From Cryobacterium soli (lineage in GTDB: Bacteria; Actinomycetota; Actinomycetes; Actinomycetales; Microbacteriaceae), in the NCBI RefSeq assembly GCF_003611035.1, contig NZ_CP030033.1:2542001-2606000 (forward strand): DNA of 64,000 bases, written 5' to 3'. Below, one piece after another: positions 54,604-62,382 of this stretch. Within the stretch, counting starts at the first letter, position 1. Each line of letters opens with the position of its first letter. A program made the position numbers and the translations under genes. The notes under the pieces are model-generated. The model ran no database searches. It was not told where the DNA came from and worked only from the letters and a program-made list of their open reading frames with translations.

Positions 54604-55161
54604 TCAGCGGGGCGCGAATGCGGCGTGGAAGAGCCCCCAGGCGCGGCGGGCCACGTCCGGACGGTCCTCGGCGTCGCTGCGGGCCAGCACCCCGGCCAGC
54701 ATGGAGACGGCCAGGATCACGTCGGGCGGAGTGACGTGCTCACCGAGCCGTCCGGCCGCCTGCTCTCGGGCGAGCAGCCGGCTCACCACGGCGTCGAGCC
54801 GCTCGGCCAGGTGCGCCGTGTGCGGGTCGTGCGGGTTGGCGGAGACCAGGTCGATGAGCGCCGTCGACGCCAGCGCCTGTTCGATCACCCGGTCGAGCAG
54901 CCCGTCGAGGGTGCTCTCCGGCCGGTCCACGAATGTCTCGAGATCCGCGAGGTTCTCGTCGAAGATCGCGATCGCCAGCGTCGTGCGATCCGGGAAGTGC
55001 CGGTAGAGACTGCCCTGGCCCACGCCGGCCCGGCGCGCGATCGTGCTGAGCGGCGCCGCGAACCCCTCGGCGGCGAAGACCTCCCGGGCCGCGGTCAGGA
55101 GCGCGCGCCGGTTTTCGGGCCCGGCGCTCGGTCCACGATTCGCTTTGGATTTTGAGGTCAC
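54604..55161 (-). CDS. TetR-family regulator
   Basis: A 185-aa repressor. The helix-turn-helix lies at about residues 18-65 (RRALLTAAREVFAAEGFAAPLSTIARRAGVGQGSLYRHFPDR). The C-terminal ligand domain follows from 70. It is divergent from the short-chain dehydrogenase gene at 55250; a perfect 9+9 inverted repeat lies between them and is its likely operator. The inducer is unknown. Confidence 0.92.
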   Translation of the reverse strand: MTSKSKANRGPSAGPENRRALLTAAREVFAAEGFAAPLSTIARRAGVGQGSLYRHFPDRTTLAIAIFDENLADLETFVDRPESTLDGLLDRVIEQALASTALIDLVSANPHDPHTAHLAERLDAVVSRLLAREQAAGRLGEHVTPPDVILAVSMLAGVLARSDAEDRPDVARRAWGLFHAAFAPR

Positions 55162-55174
55162 CGAGGTAGGTTAC

Positions 55175-55196
55175 ATCCGGACAGCGTTGTCCGGAT
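55175..55196. promoter_or_regulatory. TetR operator (perfect 9+9 inverted repeat)
   Basis: ATCCGGACA (55175-55183), GCGT, TGTCCGGAT (55188-55196). It is placed between the divergent TetR and dehydrogenase genes, where both promoters must lie. Confidence 0.8.
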
Positions 55197-55249
55197 CGGA
55201 ACCGCGCCTCCCGCGCAGCCGATCACCGACCAGAGAAGGAACCCCGCGC

Positions 55250-56332
55250 ATGCCTCAGAACACCCTCACCGCCGACTCCTCAGTGGGATCCTGGCTCGAC
55301 GACCCGATCGGCGGCCCGATCCTGCGGGACCTCCTCGCCCAGGCCGGCCAGAGCGCCGACGTGCTGCGCCCGGTGCGACGCCTCGCGATCAAACGGCTGG
55401 TCAAGCTCAGCAAGGGGCAGTTCCCACCCGAGCTGATCGACGACCTCGTGCGCCGGGCCGCGGCCGGCGAGGTCCCCGGGTCCGCCGGTGCGACGGATGC
55501 GGCGGCGGCCGCGACCGGCGCGCCCGCCGCCGCGGACGCATCCGCCCGGCCGCCCGTCGTCGAGCGCCCGGAGTGGGTGGAGCGGGTCAGCGCCGGACGG
55601 TTCACCGGCCAGACCGTGGTCGTCACCGGGGCCGGCTCCGGCATCGGCCGGGCCACCGCCTCCCGGGTGGCTCGGGAGGGCGGCCGGGTGATCGCGGTCG
55701 ACATCTCCCGGGAGCGGCTCGATGACTTCGTCGCCGAGCACGCCGGCTCCGACATCGTGCCGGTCGTGGCGAACATCACCGACGACGACGCCATCGCGGG
55801 TGTGCTCGCTGCGGCCGGGGACCGCATCGACGCCCTCGCCAATGTGGCCGGCATCATGGACGACATGACCCCGGTGCACGAGGTGACCGACGCCGTGTGG
55901 AAGCGGGTCTTCGCGATCAACGTGGACGGCACGATGAAGCTCATGCGCGCCGTGGTGCCCGGGATGCTCGAGCGTCAGACAGGGTCGATCGTCAACGTGG
56001 CCTCGGAGGCGGCGCTCCGCGGTTCCGCCGCTGGGGTGGCCTACACGGCGTCCAAGCACGCGGTCGTGGGGCTGACCAAGAGCAGCGCGTACATGTACGG
56101 GCCCAGCGGCATCCGGGTGAACGCGGTGGCGCCCGGCCCCACCATCACCAACATCGAGGCCACCTTCGCGTCGCCGCTCGGCGCCGAGCGGGTGCGGGCC
56201 GGTATGGCCCTGCTGCCCGATGCGGTCGAGGCGGATGCGCTCGCCGCGTCGATCACGTTCCTGCTCAGCGACGACGGCGTGAACGTGAACGGCCAGGTGC
56301 TCGCCAGCGACGGAGGCTGGTCGGTCGCCTAG
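55250..56332 (+). CDS. Short-chain dehydrogenase with N-terminal extension
   Basis: A 360-aa SDR oxidoreductase. A 115-residue N-terminal part (about 1-75 helical: LLAQAGQSADVLRPVRRLAIKRLVKLSKGQFPPELIDDLV; then an Ala-rich linker) precedes the catalytic domain. The nucleotide motif is TGAGSGIG (about 124-131), NVAGIM follows, and the catalytic set Ser-Tyr-x-x-x-Lys is in NVASEAALRG and YTASKHAV. AGAAGGAA precedes ATG 55250. It is probably repressed by the divergent TetR protein. The substrate is unknown. Confidence 0.9.
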   Translation: MPQNTLTADSSVGSWLDDPIGGPILRDLLAQAGQSADVLRPVRRLAIKRLVKLSKGQFPPELIDDLVRRAAAGEVPGSAGATDAAAAATGAPAAADASARPPVVERPEWVERVSAGRFTGQTVVVTGAGSGIGRATASRVAREGGRVIAVDISRERLDDFVAEHAGSDIVPVVANITDDDAIAGVLAAAGDRIDALANVAGIMDDMTPVHEVTDAVWKRVFAINVDGTMKLMRAVVPGMLERQTGSIVNVASEAALRGSAAGVAYTASKHAVVGLTKSSAYMYGPSGIRVNAVAPGPTITNIEATFASPLGAERVRAGMALLPDAVEADALAASITFLLSDDGVNVNGQVLASDGGWSVA

Positions 56333-56350
56333 CCGTACTCGGTCGCCGGG

Positions 56351-56508
56351 TGCACTTCGACAGGCTCAGCACGGCGTCGACGCACTCGGCCGCCGTACGG
56401 GTCGCGACTCTGGACCAGGTCGCCAGGTCTGGACAGGCTCGACCGCCGCACTGGTCGCGACTCCCCGCGGGTCGCGCTCCCGCTCGCTGGTCGAGCCTGT
56501 CGAGACCC
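56351..56508. repeat. REP-like inverted copies of a GACAGGCTC motif
   Basis: CTTCGACAGGCTCAGCAC (about 56352-56369) and the inverted GGTCGAGCCTGTCGAGACC (about 56490-56508) flank a 120-base spacer after the dehydrogenase stop. Such GGCTC-GACAGG elements are widely dispersed in actinobacterial genomes (established in general; not counted here). Confidence 0.6.
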
Positions 56509-56518
56509 CCGTGAGCCG

Positions 56519-57523
56519 TCAGACCGAGGCGACCAGCTCGGCCGAGACCTCCCACAGCCGGCGAGCGGCCTGCGCATCGAGCGCGTGCGGCAGCACCCCG
56601 TGGATCCCGTCGACGATCATTGGCACCACCTGGGCCGGGTGGCAGTCCTCGTAGTAGCCGGGCGTCCCCACGCCGAGCGTCGCCCGGGTGGCCACGAACA
56701 CCGAAGTCGCGGCCCCCTGCGCCGGGCTCTTCCCCGGATGCCGGCGCTTCATCCCGGCCAGCACCTCCGGATCCCAGTGCCTCTGCAGGTTCGTCCAGAT
56801 GCCTCCGGGCATCAGGGCGGCCGCGGTGATGCCGTCGTCCGCCCACCGCCGGGTGGCCTCGAGTGCGAACAGCACGTTCGCGGTCTTCGACTGGCCGTAC
56901 GCCAGCCCGGAATCGTACGCATCCTGCTCGAAGAACAGGTCGTCGAACCGGATGCCGCTGGACCCGTGCCCGCTCGAACTCACCGCCACGATCCGGGCGT
57001 CGCCGGCCGCGGCCAGGGCCGGATGCAGCGCCGTCGCGAGCGCGAAGTGGCCGAGGTGGTTCACGGCGAACTGCATCTCCCAGCCGGCCGGGGTGCGCAG
57101 CTCTGGCGTGTGCATGATCCCGGCGTTGTTCACCAGGATGTGCAGCGGCCCGGCCCAGCCCGCGGCCAGCTCCCGCACCGAGCCGAGGTCCGCCAGGTCG
57201 AGACGGGCCACCCGCACCGCGTCGTTGCCGGTGCTCGAACGGATGTCCGCGGCCGTGCGGGCGCCGGCTTGAAGGTTCCGAACGGCGAGAGTGACGCTCG
57301 CGCCGGCCGCGGCCAGCGCACGGGCGGTTTCCACCCCGATGCCGGAGCTCGCCCCGGTGACGAGGGCGGACCGCCCGTGCAGATCGAGCCCCTCCACTAC
57401 CTCGAGCGCGGTGGACTCGGCCCCGAACGGCAGGGCCCCGAACGGAACGGACCCATCAGACGCAACGTCGGTCATCCCCGATCGGCGGGAGACAGGCTGG
57501 AGGTCGTCGCTAGTGGACTTCAT
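56519..57523 (-). CDS. Short-chain dehydrogenase (retinol-dehydrogenase-like)
   Basis: A 334-aa NAD(P)-dependent SDR enzyme. The nucleotide motif is TGASSGIG, followed by NNAGIM; the catalytic Ser is in VSSSGHGSSG and Tyr/Lys in YGQSKTANVLF, which is close to the retinol-dehydrogenase/oxidoreductase group. ATG 57523 (MKSTSDD) or ATG 57475 may be the start. It is divergent from the TetR gene at 57578 and is its likely target. Confidence 0.9.
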   Translation of the reverse strand: MKSTSDDLQPVSRRSGMTDVASDGSVPFGALPFGAESTALEVVEGLDLHGRSALVTGASSGIGVETARALAAAGASVTLAVRNLQAGARTAADIRSSTGNDAVRVARLDLADLGSVRELAAGWAGPLHILVNNAGIMHTPELRTPAGWEMQFAVNHLGHFALATALHPALAAAGDARIVAVSSSGHGSSGIRFDDLFFEQDAYDSGLAYGQSKTANVLFALEATRRWADDGITAAALMPGGIWTNLQRHWDPEVLAGMKRRHPGKSPAQGAATSVFVATRATLGVGTPGYYEDCHPAQVVPMIVDGIHGVLPHALDAQAARRLWEVSAELVASV

Positions 57524-57542
57524 GGTCCATTCGTACCACAAT

Positions 57543-57571
57543 CTGGACTAAACGGTCCAGTGAGCTACGAT
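57543..57571 (+). promoter_or_regulatory. Operator and leaderless promoter of the TetR gene
   Basis: CTGGAC (57543-57548), 6 bases, GTCCAG (57555-57560): a perfect 6+6 palindrome. It covers a TGGACT -35 region and its spacer; the -10 box TACGAT is 57566-57571 and ATG 57578 is 6 bases later. Confidence 0.7.
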
Positions 57572-57577
57572 CGACGG

Positions 57578-58222
57578 ATGGAGGAGAAGAAGATCACCGC
57601 CCGGGGCCGGGCCACCCGGCAGCGGATCATCGAGGCCACCGGCGAGCAGATCCTCGCCGCCGGGATCGGCGGCACCACTCTCGACACGGTGCGTGCAGCC
57701 ACGCTCACCAGCAAGAGCCAGCTCTTCCACTATTTCCCCGGCGGCAAGACCGAGCTGGTGCGCGAGGTCGCGACCTGGGAGGGCCGGCAGCTTCTCGAGG
57801 CTCAGGAACCCTTCATCCACGACCTGAGCACCTGGGCGTCGTGGAACCAGTGGCGGGCCGCTCTGGTGGAGTACTACCTGGGTCTGGGCCGGTGGGCGTG
57901 CCCGATCGGGTCGCTGGCCACGCAGGCCGCCATGACCGATTCCGCCCTGGAGACCTTCCTCGGCGCCAGCATGGCCGAGTGGCGGGACCTGCTGGCCCTG
58001 GGCGTGACAAAGATGCAGGCCAACGGCCAGATCGACCGGGGGGTCGATCCTCAACGCATCGCCGTGGTGATCCTCGCCGCCATCCAGGGCGGGCTCGTGC
58101 TCAGCCAGCCGATGCGCTCGGCCTGGCCGCTCGAGGCGGCTCTCGACTCAGCGCTGGAGCCGCTGCACCAGGCGGCCCTCGCCGACCGCCGGGTTCCGCC
58201 CTCGTCGCCCGCGGACGCCTAG
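57578..58222 (+). CDS. TetR-family regulator
   Basis: A 214-aa repressor with the helix-turn-helix at about 8-58 (RGRATRQRIIEATGEQILAAGIGGTTLDTVRAATLTSKSQLFHYFP). The C-terminal domain has a TetR_C-like pattern (WACPIGSLATQAAM, LVLSQPMRSAWPLEAALDSALEPL). ATG 57578 without a Shine-Dalgarno is leaderless; the palindrome over its -35 region implies autoregulation, and the divergent dehydrogenase gene is the likely co-target. Confidence 0.9.
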   Translation: MEEKKITARGRATRQRIIEATGEQILAAGIGGTTLDTVRAATLTSKSQLFHYFPGGKTELVREVATWEGRQLLEAQEPFIHDLSTWASWNQWRAALVEYYLGLGRWACPIGSLATQAAMTDSALETFLGASMAEWRDLLALGVTKMQANGQIDRGVDPQRIAVVILAAIQGGLVLSQPMRSAWPLEAALDSALEPLHQAALADRRVPPSSPADA

Positions 58223-58244
58223 GCTCTCGGCGCCTGCACGGTGC

Positions 58245-58655
58245 CTAGTCGGCCGGCGCCTGCGCGATGCGCACGGTGTTGCCCGACGGATCGCGGAAGG
58301 CGCAGTCGCGCGGCCCCCAGGGCTGGTCGATCGGTTCCTGCAGCACCTCGGCACCCGATGCGCGCAGGGTCTCGAAGGTCGCGTCGACGTCGTCGGAGCG
58401 GAACACGAGCATCGGCAGCACGCCCTTGGTGAGCAGCTCCTGCATCGCGTCGCCGTCGGCCGGCGAGCGGCCGGCGTGGGGTTCGGAGAGCACGATCTCG
58501 AGCCCAGGCTGCGCGTCGCTGCCCAGGGTGACCCAGCGGTACCTGCCCGAGGGCACATCGCTTCGCACCTGCAGGCCGAGCGCGCCGCTGTAGAAGGCGA
58601 GGGCCTCATCGACGTCGTTCACGGTGATGTTGCAGTACTGGAGTGAGATTGTCAT
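58245..58655 (-). CDS. VOC-family protein
   Basis: A 136-aa vicinal-oxygen-chelate protein starting MTISLQYCNITVNDVDEALAFY, with GYRWVTLGS-like and WGPRDCAFRDPSGNTVRI blocks. It is 10 bases after the AraC gene with no Shine-Dalgarno; TAAAGT (58668-58663, minus strand) sits 7 bases before the ATG, overlapping the AraC stop, so a leaderless internal promoter is possible. It may act on a small electrophile or drug. Confidence 0.87.
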   Translation of the reverse strand: MTISLQYCNITVNDVDEALAFYSGALGLQVRSDVPSGRYRWVTLGSDAQPGLEIVLSEPHAGRSPADGDAMQELLTKGVLPMLVFRSDDVDATFETLRASGAEVLQEPIDQPWGPRDCAFRDPSGNTVRIAQAPAD

Positions 58656-58665
58656 ACCGGCGACT

Positions 58666-59133
58666 TTAGGCCGCCGCCGCGCCGCCGGCTTCTTCGATCC
58701 TGCTCGAAACGGGACCGCTCGATACGCCGGATGCGACCGTGCGGGCCGGACGAGTGTGCGCCATCGCCACGCAGGCCGGCATGGCCTTGACCGCGCCGTG
58801 CTCGTGGCGGCGGTACGCGCTCGGGCTCTCACCCACTATCTCGGTGAACCGGGAGCTGAATGAGCCGAGCGAGGTGCAGCCGACCGCCATGCACGCATCC
58901 GTCACGGTCGCACCGGCCCGCAACAGCTGCATCGCCCGCTCGATGCGGCGGGTCATCAGGTAGTTGTACGGTGTTTCGCCGTACGCCGCACGGAACTGAC
59001 GGGAGAAATGCGCGGGCGACATCAGTGCGCGCCGGGCGATGGTGGGCACGTCCAGCGGTTGGGCATACTCCCGGTCGATGAGGTCACGCGCGCGGCGCAG
59101 GCACACCAGGTTCTCGAGCTCCTGCGGGGTCAT
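58666..59133 (-). CDS. AraC-family transcriptional regulator (short form)
   Basis: A 155-aa regulator made almost only of the DNA-binding domain: two helix-turn-helices at about 20-110 (DVPTIARRALMSPAHFSRQFRAAYGETPYNYLMTRRIERAMQLL and VTDACMAVGCTSLGSFSSRFTEIVGESPSAYRR). It has a short Ala/Ser-rich tail and no sugar-binding domain. It heads an operon with the VOC gene, whose expression it may control. Confidence 0.88.
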   Translation of the reverse strand: MTPQELENLVCLRRARDLIDREYAQPLDVPTIARRALMSPAHFSRQFRAAYGETPYNYLMTRRIERAMQLLRAGATVTDACMAVGCTSLGSFSSRFTEIVGESPSAYRRHEHGAVKAMPACVAMAHTRPARTVASGVSSGPVSSRIEEAGGAAAA

Positions 59134-59187
59134 GCCCCGACGGTAGCACGCGCCATAAGGCTCCGCGAGAGCGGGGATATGGCTACC

Positions 59188-60300
59188 TCAGCGTCGTGAA
59201 GCGGCACTTTCACCGCTCTCGCGGGCGCCGGAGAAGCCGGGGCGGTACCGACCGCTGACCACGCCGATCAGCCATTCGATCGGCCCTCGGCCCACGAACC
59301 GCCACCAGAGGATGCCCACGATGGGCACGCCCACGACGAGGACCAGCCAGGCCACCGGGTCGGTGCTGCCGAAGCGGATGCCGTTCTTGTACATCAGCGC
59401 CACCACCCCCACCTGGAACACGTAGAGCGACAGCGAGATCGAGCCGATCGCCCGTAAGGGCAGGAAGACCGCGCGCACAACGGTCTCGGCAGGCCGGTGG
59501 CGGATCGAGTTGAGCAACATGATGAGGCCGAGCACCAGCAGCACCAACCCGGTGTCGTGCAGGGTGTCGAGATAGCTGCCCGTTGGGCTGAATTCGGCGC
59601 CGGTGATGCTTCGGATCAGCGGGTCGGCGAACCACGCGGGCACGGCGATCGCCAGCAGCACCCAGCCGGCGGTGCGGCCGCCGAAGCGGATGCGGAACAA
59701 CAGCGCGCCGAACAGGAACCAGGGCAGCAGATTGGTCACCCGGTAGTGCGGGCTGAGGAAGATCCACTCGAGCAGGAAGCTCGCCGGGGTGCGCTCGCCC
59801 TCGGTGATCAGCGGGCCGGTGGCCGCCAGGACCGCCTCGTTGAGCGGCGCGCCCAGCACGAGCACCACGCCGAGCACGGCGATCAACAGGCGGGTGCGCA
59901 GCAGCACCAACGGGGTGCCGACGGCCAGCACGATGCCCAGGAACGACAGCACGACCGCGATCCAGCTGCCCCAGGTGGCCAGCCACAGGCCGAGCCCCAC
60001 CAGGATCGCGCCGCGGATGACGTTCTGCACGATCACGGCCCGCACCGCCCCGCGATTGCTGCCCGCCTTGGCCAGCACGATCGCCGCGGCGGCGCCCATC
60101 GTGGTGGCGAACAGCGGCGAGGCGACGTCGTTGAGCTGCCCCTGCAGGAACAGGGTGGCGGCCGGTTGGGCGGTCATGACCGGCCCGGCGTGCGCGACGA
60201 GCATCGCCATGATCGCCACGCCGCGCGCCACATCGGGCACCGGGTAGCGGTCGGCCTGGAGGCGCGGTGCGATCGGCGTGACTACGGCGGAGCCGGTCAT
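59188..60300 (-). CDS. DUF418/HGSNAT-like membrane protein
   Basis: A 370-aa multi-pass membrane protein with about 10 helices. It starts with DVARGVAIMAMLVAHAGPVM (a family hallmark), and the C-terminal half carries GSISLSLYVFQVGVVALMY (S-x-Y-x-x-Q). These match DUF418/DUF1624-type acyltransferase-like membrane proteins. GAGAGGTGA precedes ATG 60300. The substrate is unknown. It is separated by 78 bases from the DeoR regulator gene upstream. Confidence 0.82.
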   Translation of the reverse strand: MTGSAVVTPIAPRLQADRYPVPDVARGVAIMAMLVAHAGPVMTAQPAATLFLQGQLNDVASPLFATTMGAAAAIVLAKAGSNRGAVRAVIVQNVIRGAILVGLGLWLATWGSWIAVVLSFLGIVLAVGTPLVLLRTRLLIAVLGVVLVLGAPLNEAVLAATGPLITEGERTPASFLLEWIFLSPHYRVTNLLPWFLFGALLFRIRFGGRTAGWVLLAIAVPAWFADPLIRSITGAEFSPTGSYLDTLHDTGLVLLVLGLIMLLNSIRHRPAETVVRAVFLPLRAIGSISLSLYVFQVGVVALMYKNGIRFGSTDPVAWLVLVVGVPIVGILWWRFVGRGPIEWLIGVVSGRYRPGFSGARESGESAASRR

Positions 60301-60378
60301 CGGGTCACCTCTCGACGATGGTCTGACGGGTACTGTGCTGACCATCGTGGCACGCGCCGGTGTTGAGCTGGGCGCCGG

Positions 60379-61197
60379 TCAGGAGGCGACCAGGACGATC
60401 ACGCCGGCCTCTTCGAAGGTCTTGACCACAGCCGGATCCACCTTGTCGTCCACGATGATGTGAGTGAACTCGTCGATACTGCCCAGCCGGTGGAGTGCAC
60501 CGTGGTCGATCTTGCTGTGATCGACCATCAATACGCGGGTCTGCGCGGCGGCCATCATGGCCCGCTTGGCAGTGACGATGCGCTGGTCCTGGTGGTAAAC
60601 GTCCACCCCTCGCACCGCGGACGAGGAGGCGAACAGCACATCGGCGTACAGGTCGGCCAGACTGCGCTCGCACATCACGCCGAGAAACGATTGGTAGCGC
60701 GGTGTGTACTCGCCGCCAAGCGCGATCAGGTGGACGTCGGGGTGGTTGCTCACCTGTTGAATGGCCGGCAGGAAGTTGGTGATGATGGTCACAGGAGACC
60801 GGGAGATGAGCAGTGGCACCACCTCCAGAGAGGTGGTCGAGTCGTCCACGATCACGACGTCCCCCTCCGAGACGAGTTCGGCGGCCACCTTGGCCATCTT
60901 CTTCTTCTCTTCGATGGCGCTCATCGAGCGAAACTGGAGGTCGCTCTCGAACTGCGTCGACCGATGAGCGGATGCGCCGCCGCGCACCTTGCGCAGAATA
61001 CTCATGCGCTGCAGTTCTTCGAGGTCGCGATGCACGGTCATGCGGCTTACGCCCAGCTGCTCCGTGAGGTCGTCCACGCTCACGAACCCACGTTGGTTGA
61101 CCAACTCACCGATCAGGCTGAGCCGGGCAGCCTTTGTTCGGGCGCGCGCATGCGGGGCGTCGTGAGGCGTCGCGTCGTCAACCGGTGTGTCAGACAT
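60379..61197 (-). CDS. DeoR-family transcriptional regulator
   Basis: A 272-aa repressor with an N-terminal tail of about 22 residues, a helix-turn-helix (about 25-77: LIGELVNQRGFVSVDDLTEQLGVSRMTVHRDLEELQRMSIL) and a phosphosugar-sensing DeoR domain (VIVDDSTTSLEVVPLL, GVDVYHQDQRIV). It is last in the minus-strand cluster after the PfkB kinase and the aldolase/dehydrogenase fusion, and probably represses them in response to a phosphorylated intermediate. Confidence 0.92.
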   Translation of the reverse strand: MSDTPVDDATPHDAPHARARTKAARLSLIGELVNQRGFVSVDDLTEQLGVSRMTVHRDLEELQRMSILRKVRGGASAHRSTQFESDLQFRSMSAIEEKKKMAKVAAELVSEGDVVIVDDSTTSLEVVPLLISRSPVTIITNFLPAIQQVSNHPDVHLIALGGEYTPRYQSFLGVMCERSLADLYADVLFASSSAVRGVDVYHQDQRIVTAKRAMMAAAQTRVLMVDHSKIDHGALHRLGSIDEFTHIIVDDKVDPAVVKTFEEAGVIVLVAS

Positions 61198-61312
61198 GGG
61201 TCACGGGGTGGATTGTCGGCATGATCAGCATCCGTCCTTTCTGTGGCGCCAGCGGCATCGCTAGCTTGGCACATTGCCGTCCTGGCGCGTGCGGTTGGGG
61301 CGGTCCGGAGCT

Positions 61313-62263
61313 TCAGACCGCGAGACGGGGCTGGCTACGCTGGAACTCGGCGACCTGTTCGCGGTCGACTATGCCTGCATCCGAGCCGAGCCCGGTGGCC
61401 ACGAGGCTGCCGCAGGCAAGTCCGCGCTCGGATGCGCCGATCACGTCAAGACCGTCGAGAAGGCCTGAGATGAGGCCGGAAGTGAATGCGTCGCCGCAGC
61501 CGGTGGTATCGACCACGTCGATCGCATAGGCGGGCAGCACGGTCTCGGCGTCGCCATTCGCGGCGATGCTCACGCCGTCGCCGCCCATGGTGAGCACCGT
61601 GTGCCCGGCACCCTGGCCGTGCAGCCAGGTGATGATCTCCTGCCGGTCCTCGCTGCCGACCAGCCAGCCAGCCTCTTCGATGTTGGGCATCAGGTAGTCC
61701 ACGTACTGCAGCGACGGCCCGATCAGACTCTGCGCGTCGTCGCGCGGGCTCATCAAGAAGTCCATCGTGACGGTGAGGCCGAGCTCCTTCACCCGCTTGA
61801 GCACCCGGGCCATCGGGGCGCCGTCAAGGCCTGGCAGGATGAAGGCCCCGCCGAGGTGGAAGATCTCGGCCTTCTCTACGATGTGCCAGGGCACATCCGC
61901 TTCGGTGAGGCCGGCGTTGGCACCGATCACGTGTAGCGCCGGCCGGGAGCCGTCACGGCGGATCGGCAGCAGGCTGGCCGACGTCTGCCGGGTGGGGTCG
62001 ACCACGAGGTGTTCGGTGTTGACCCCGTATCCAGCCATGGTGGCGCGCACGAAGTCACCGATGGTGTCTTTGCCGATACGGCCGACGGTGGCCACGTCGA
62101 CACCGAGCTTGGCCAGGTTCACCGACGGCGCGGCGGCGGTGCCGGCCACGGTGAACTTGATCTGCTCGATGAACTCGAGGTGTTGGCCGGGCGGCACGGC
62201 CGTGAATGGCCAGCCGAGCGCATCGGCGATGTGCGCCCCCATGGAAATCACTCGAGACGTCAT
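61313..62263 (-). CDS. PfkB-family sugar kinase
   Basis: A 316-aa ribokinase-like kinase. The second PfkB signature is DTTGCGDAFTSGL with catalytic D258; N-terminal VAGTAAAPSVNLAKLG is the sugar-side Gly-rich part. The start ATG 62263 has CGGAGGAA 4 bases upstream. It phosphorylates a sugar, probably a ketose, since the next gene upstream encodes an aldolase/dehydrogenase fusion. The precise sugar is unknown. Confidence 0.9.
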   Translation of the reverse strand: MTSRVISMGAHIADALGWPFTAVPPGQHLEFIEQIKFTVAGTAAAPSVNLAKLGVDVATVGRIGKDTIGDFVRATMAGYGVNTEHLVVDPTRQTSASLLPIRRDGSRPALHVIGANAGLTEADVPWHIVEKAEIFHLGGAFILPGLDGAPMARVLKRVKELGLTVTMDFLMSPRDDAQSLIGPSLQYVDYLMPNIEEAGWLVGSEDRQEIITWLHGQGAGHTVLTMGGDGVSIAANGDAETVLPAYAIDVVDTTGCGDAFTSGLISGLLDGLDVIGASERGLACGSLVATGLGSDAGIVDREQVAEFQRSQPRLAV

Positions 62264-62382
62264 TGTTCCTCCGTTGGATGTGGTGCAGCCATTGCCGCGT
62301 TCAGTGAATCTTGCTGGTTCGGATGCCGCACCGCCAACCCCCTGACGGCGGCAGCGGTGTGGCGGATGCTGCTGAGCTCGAG

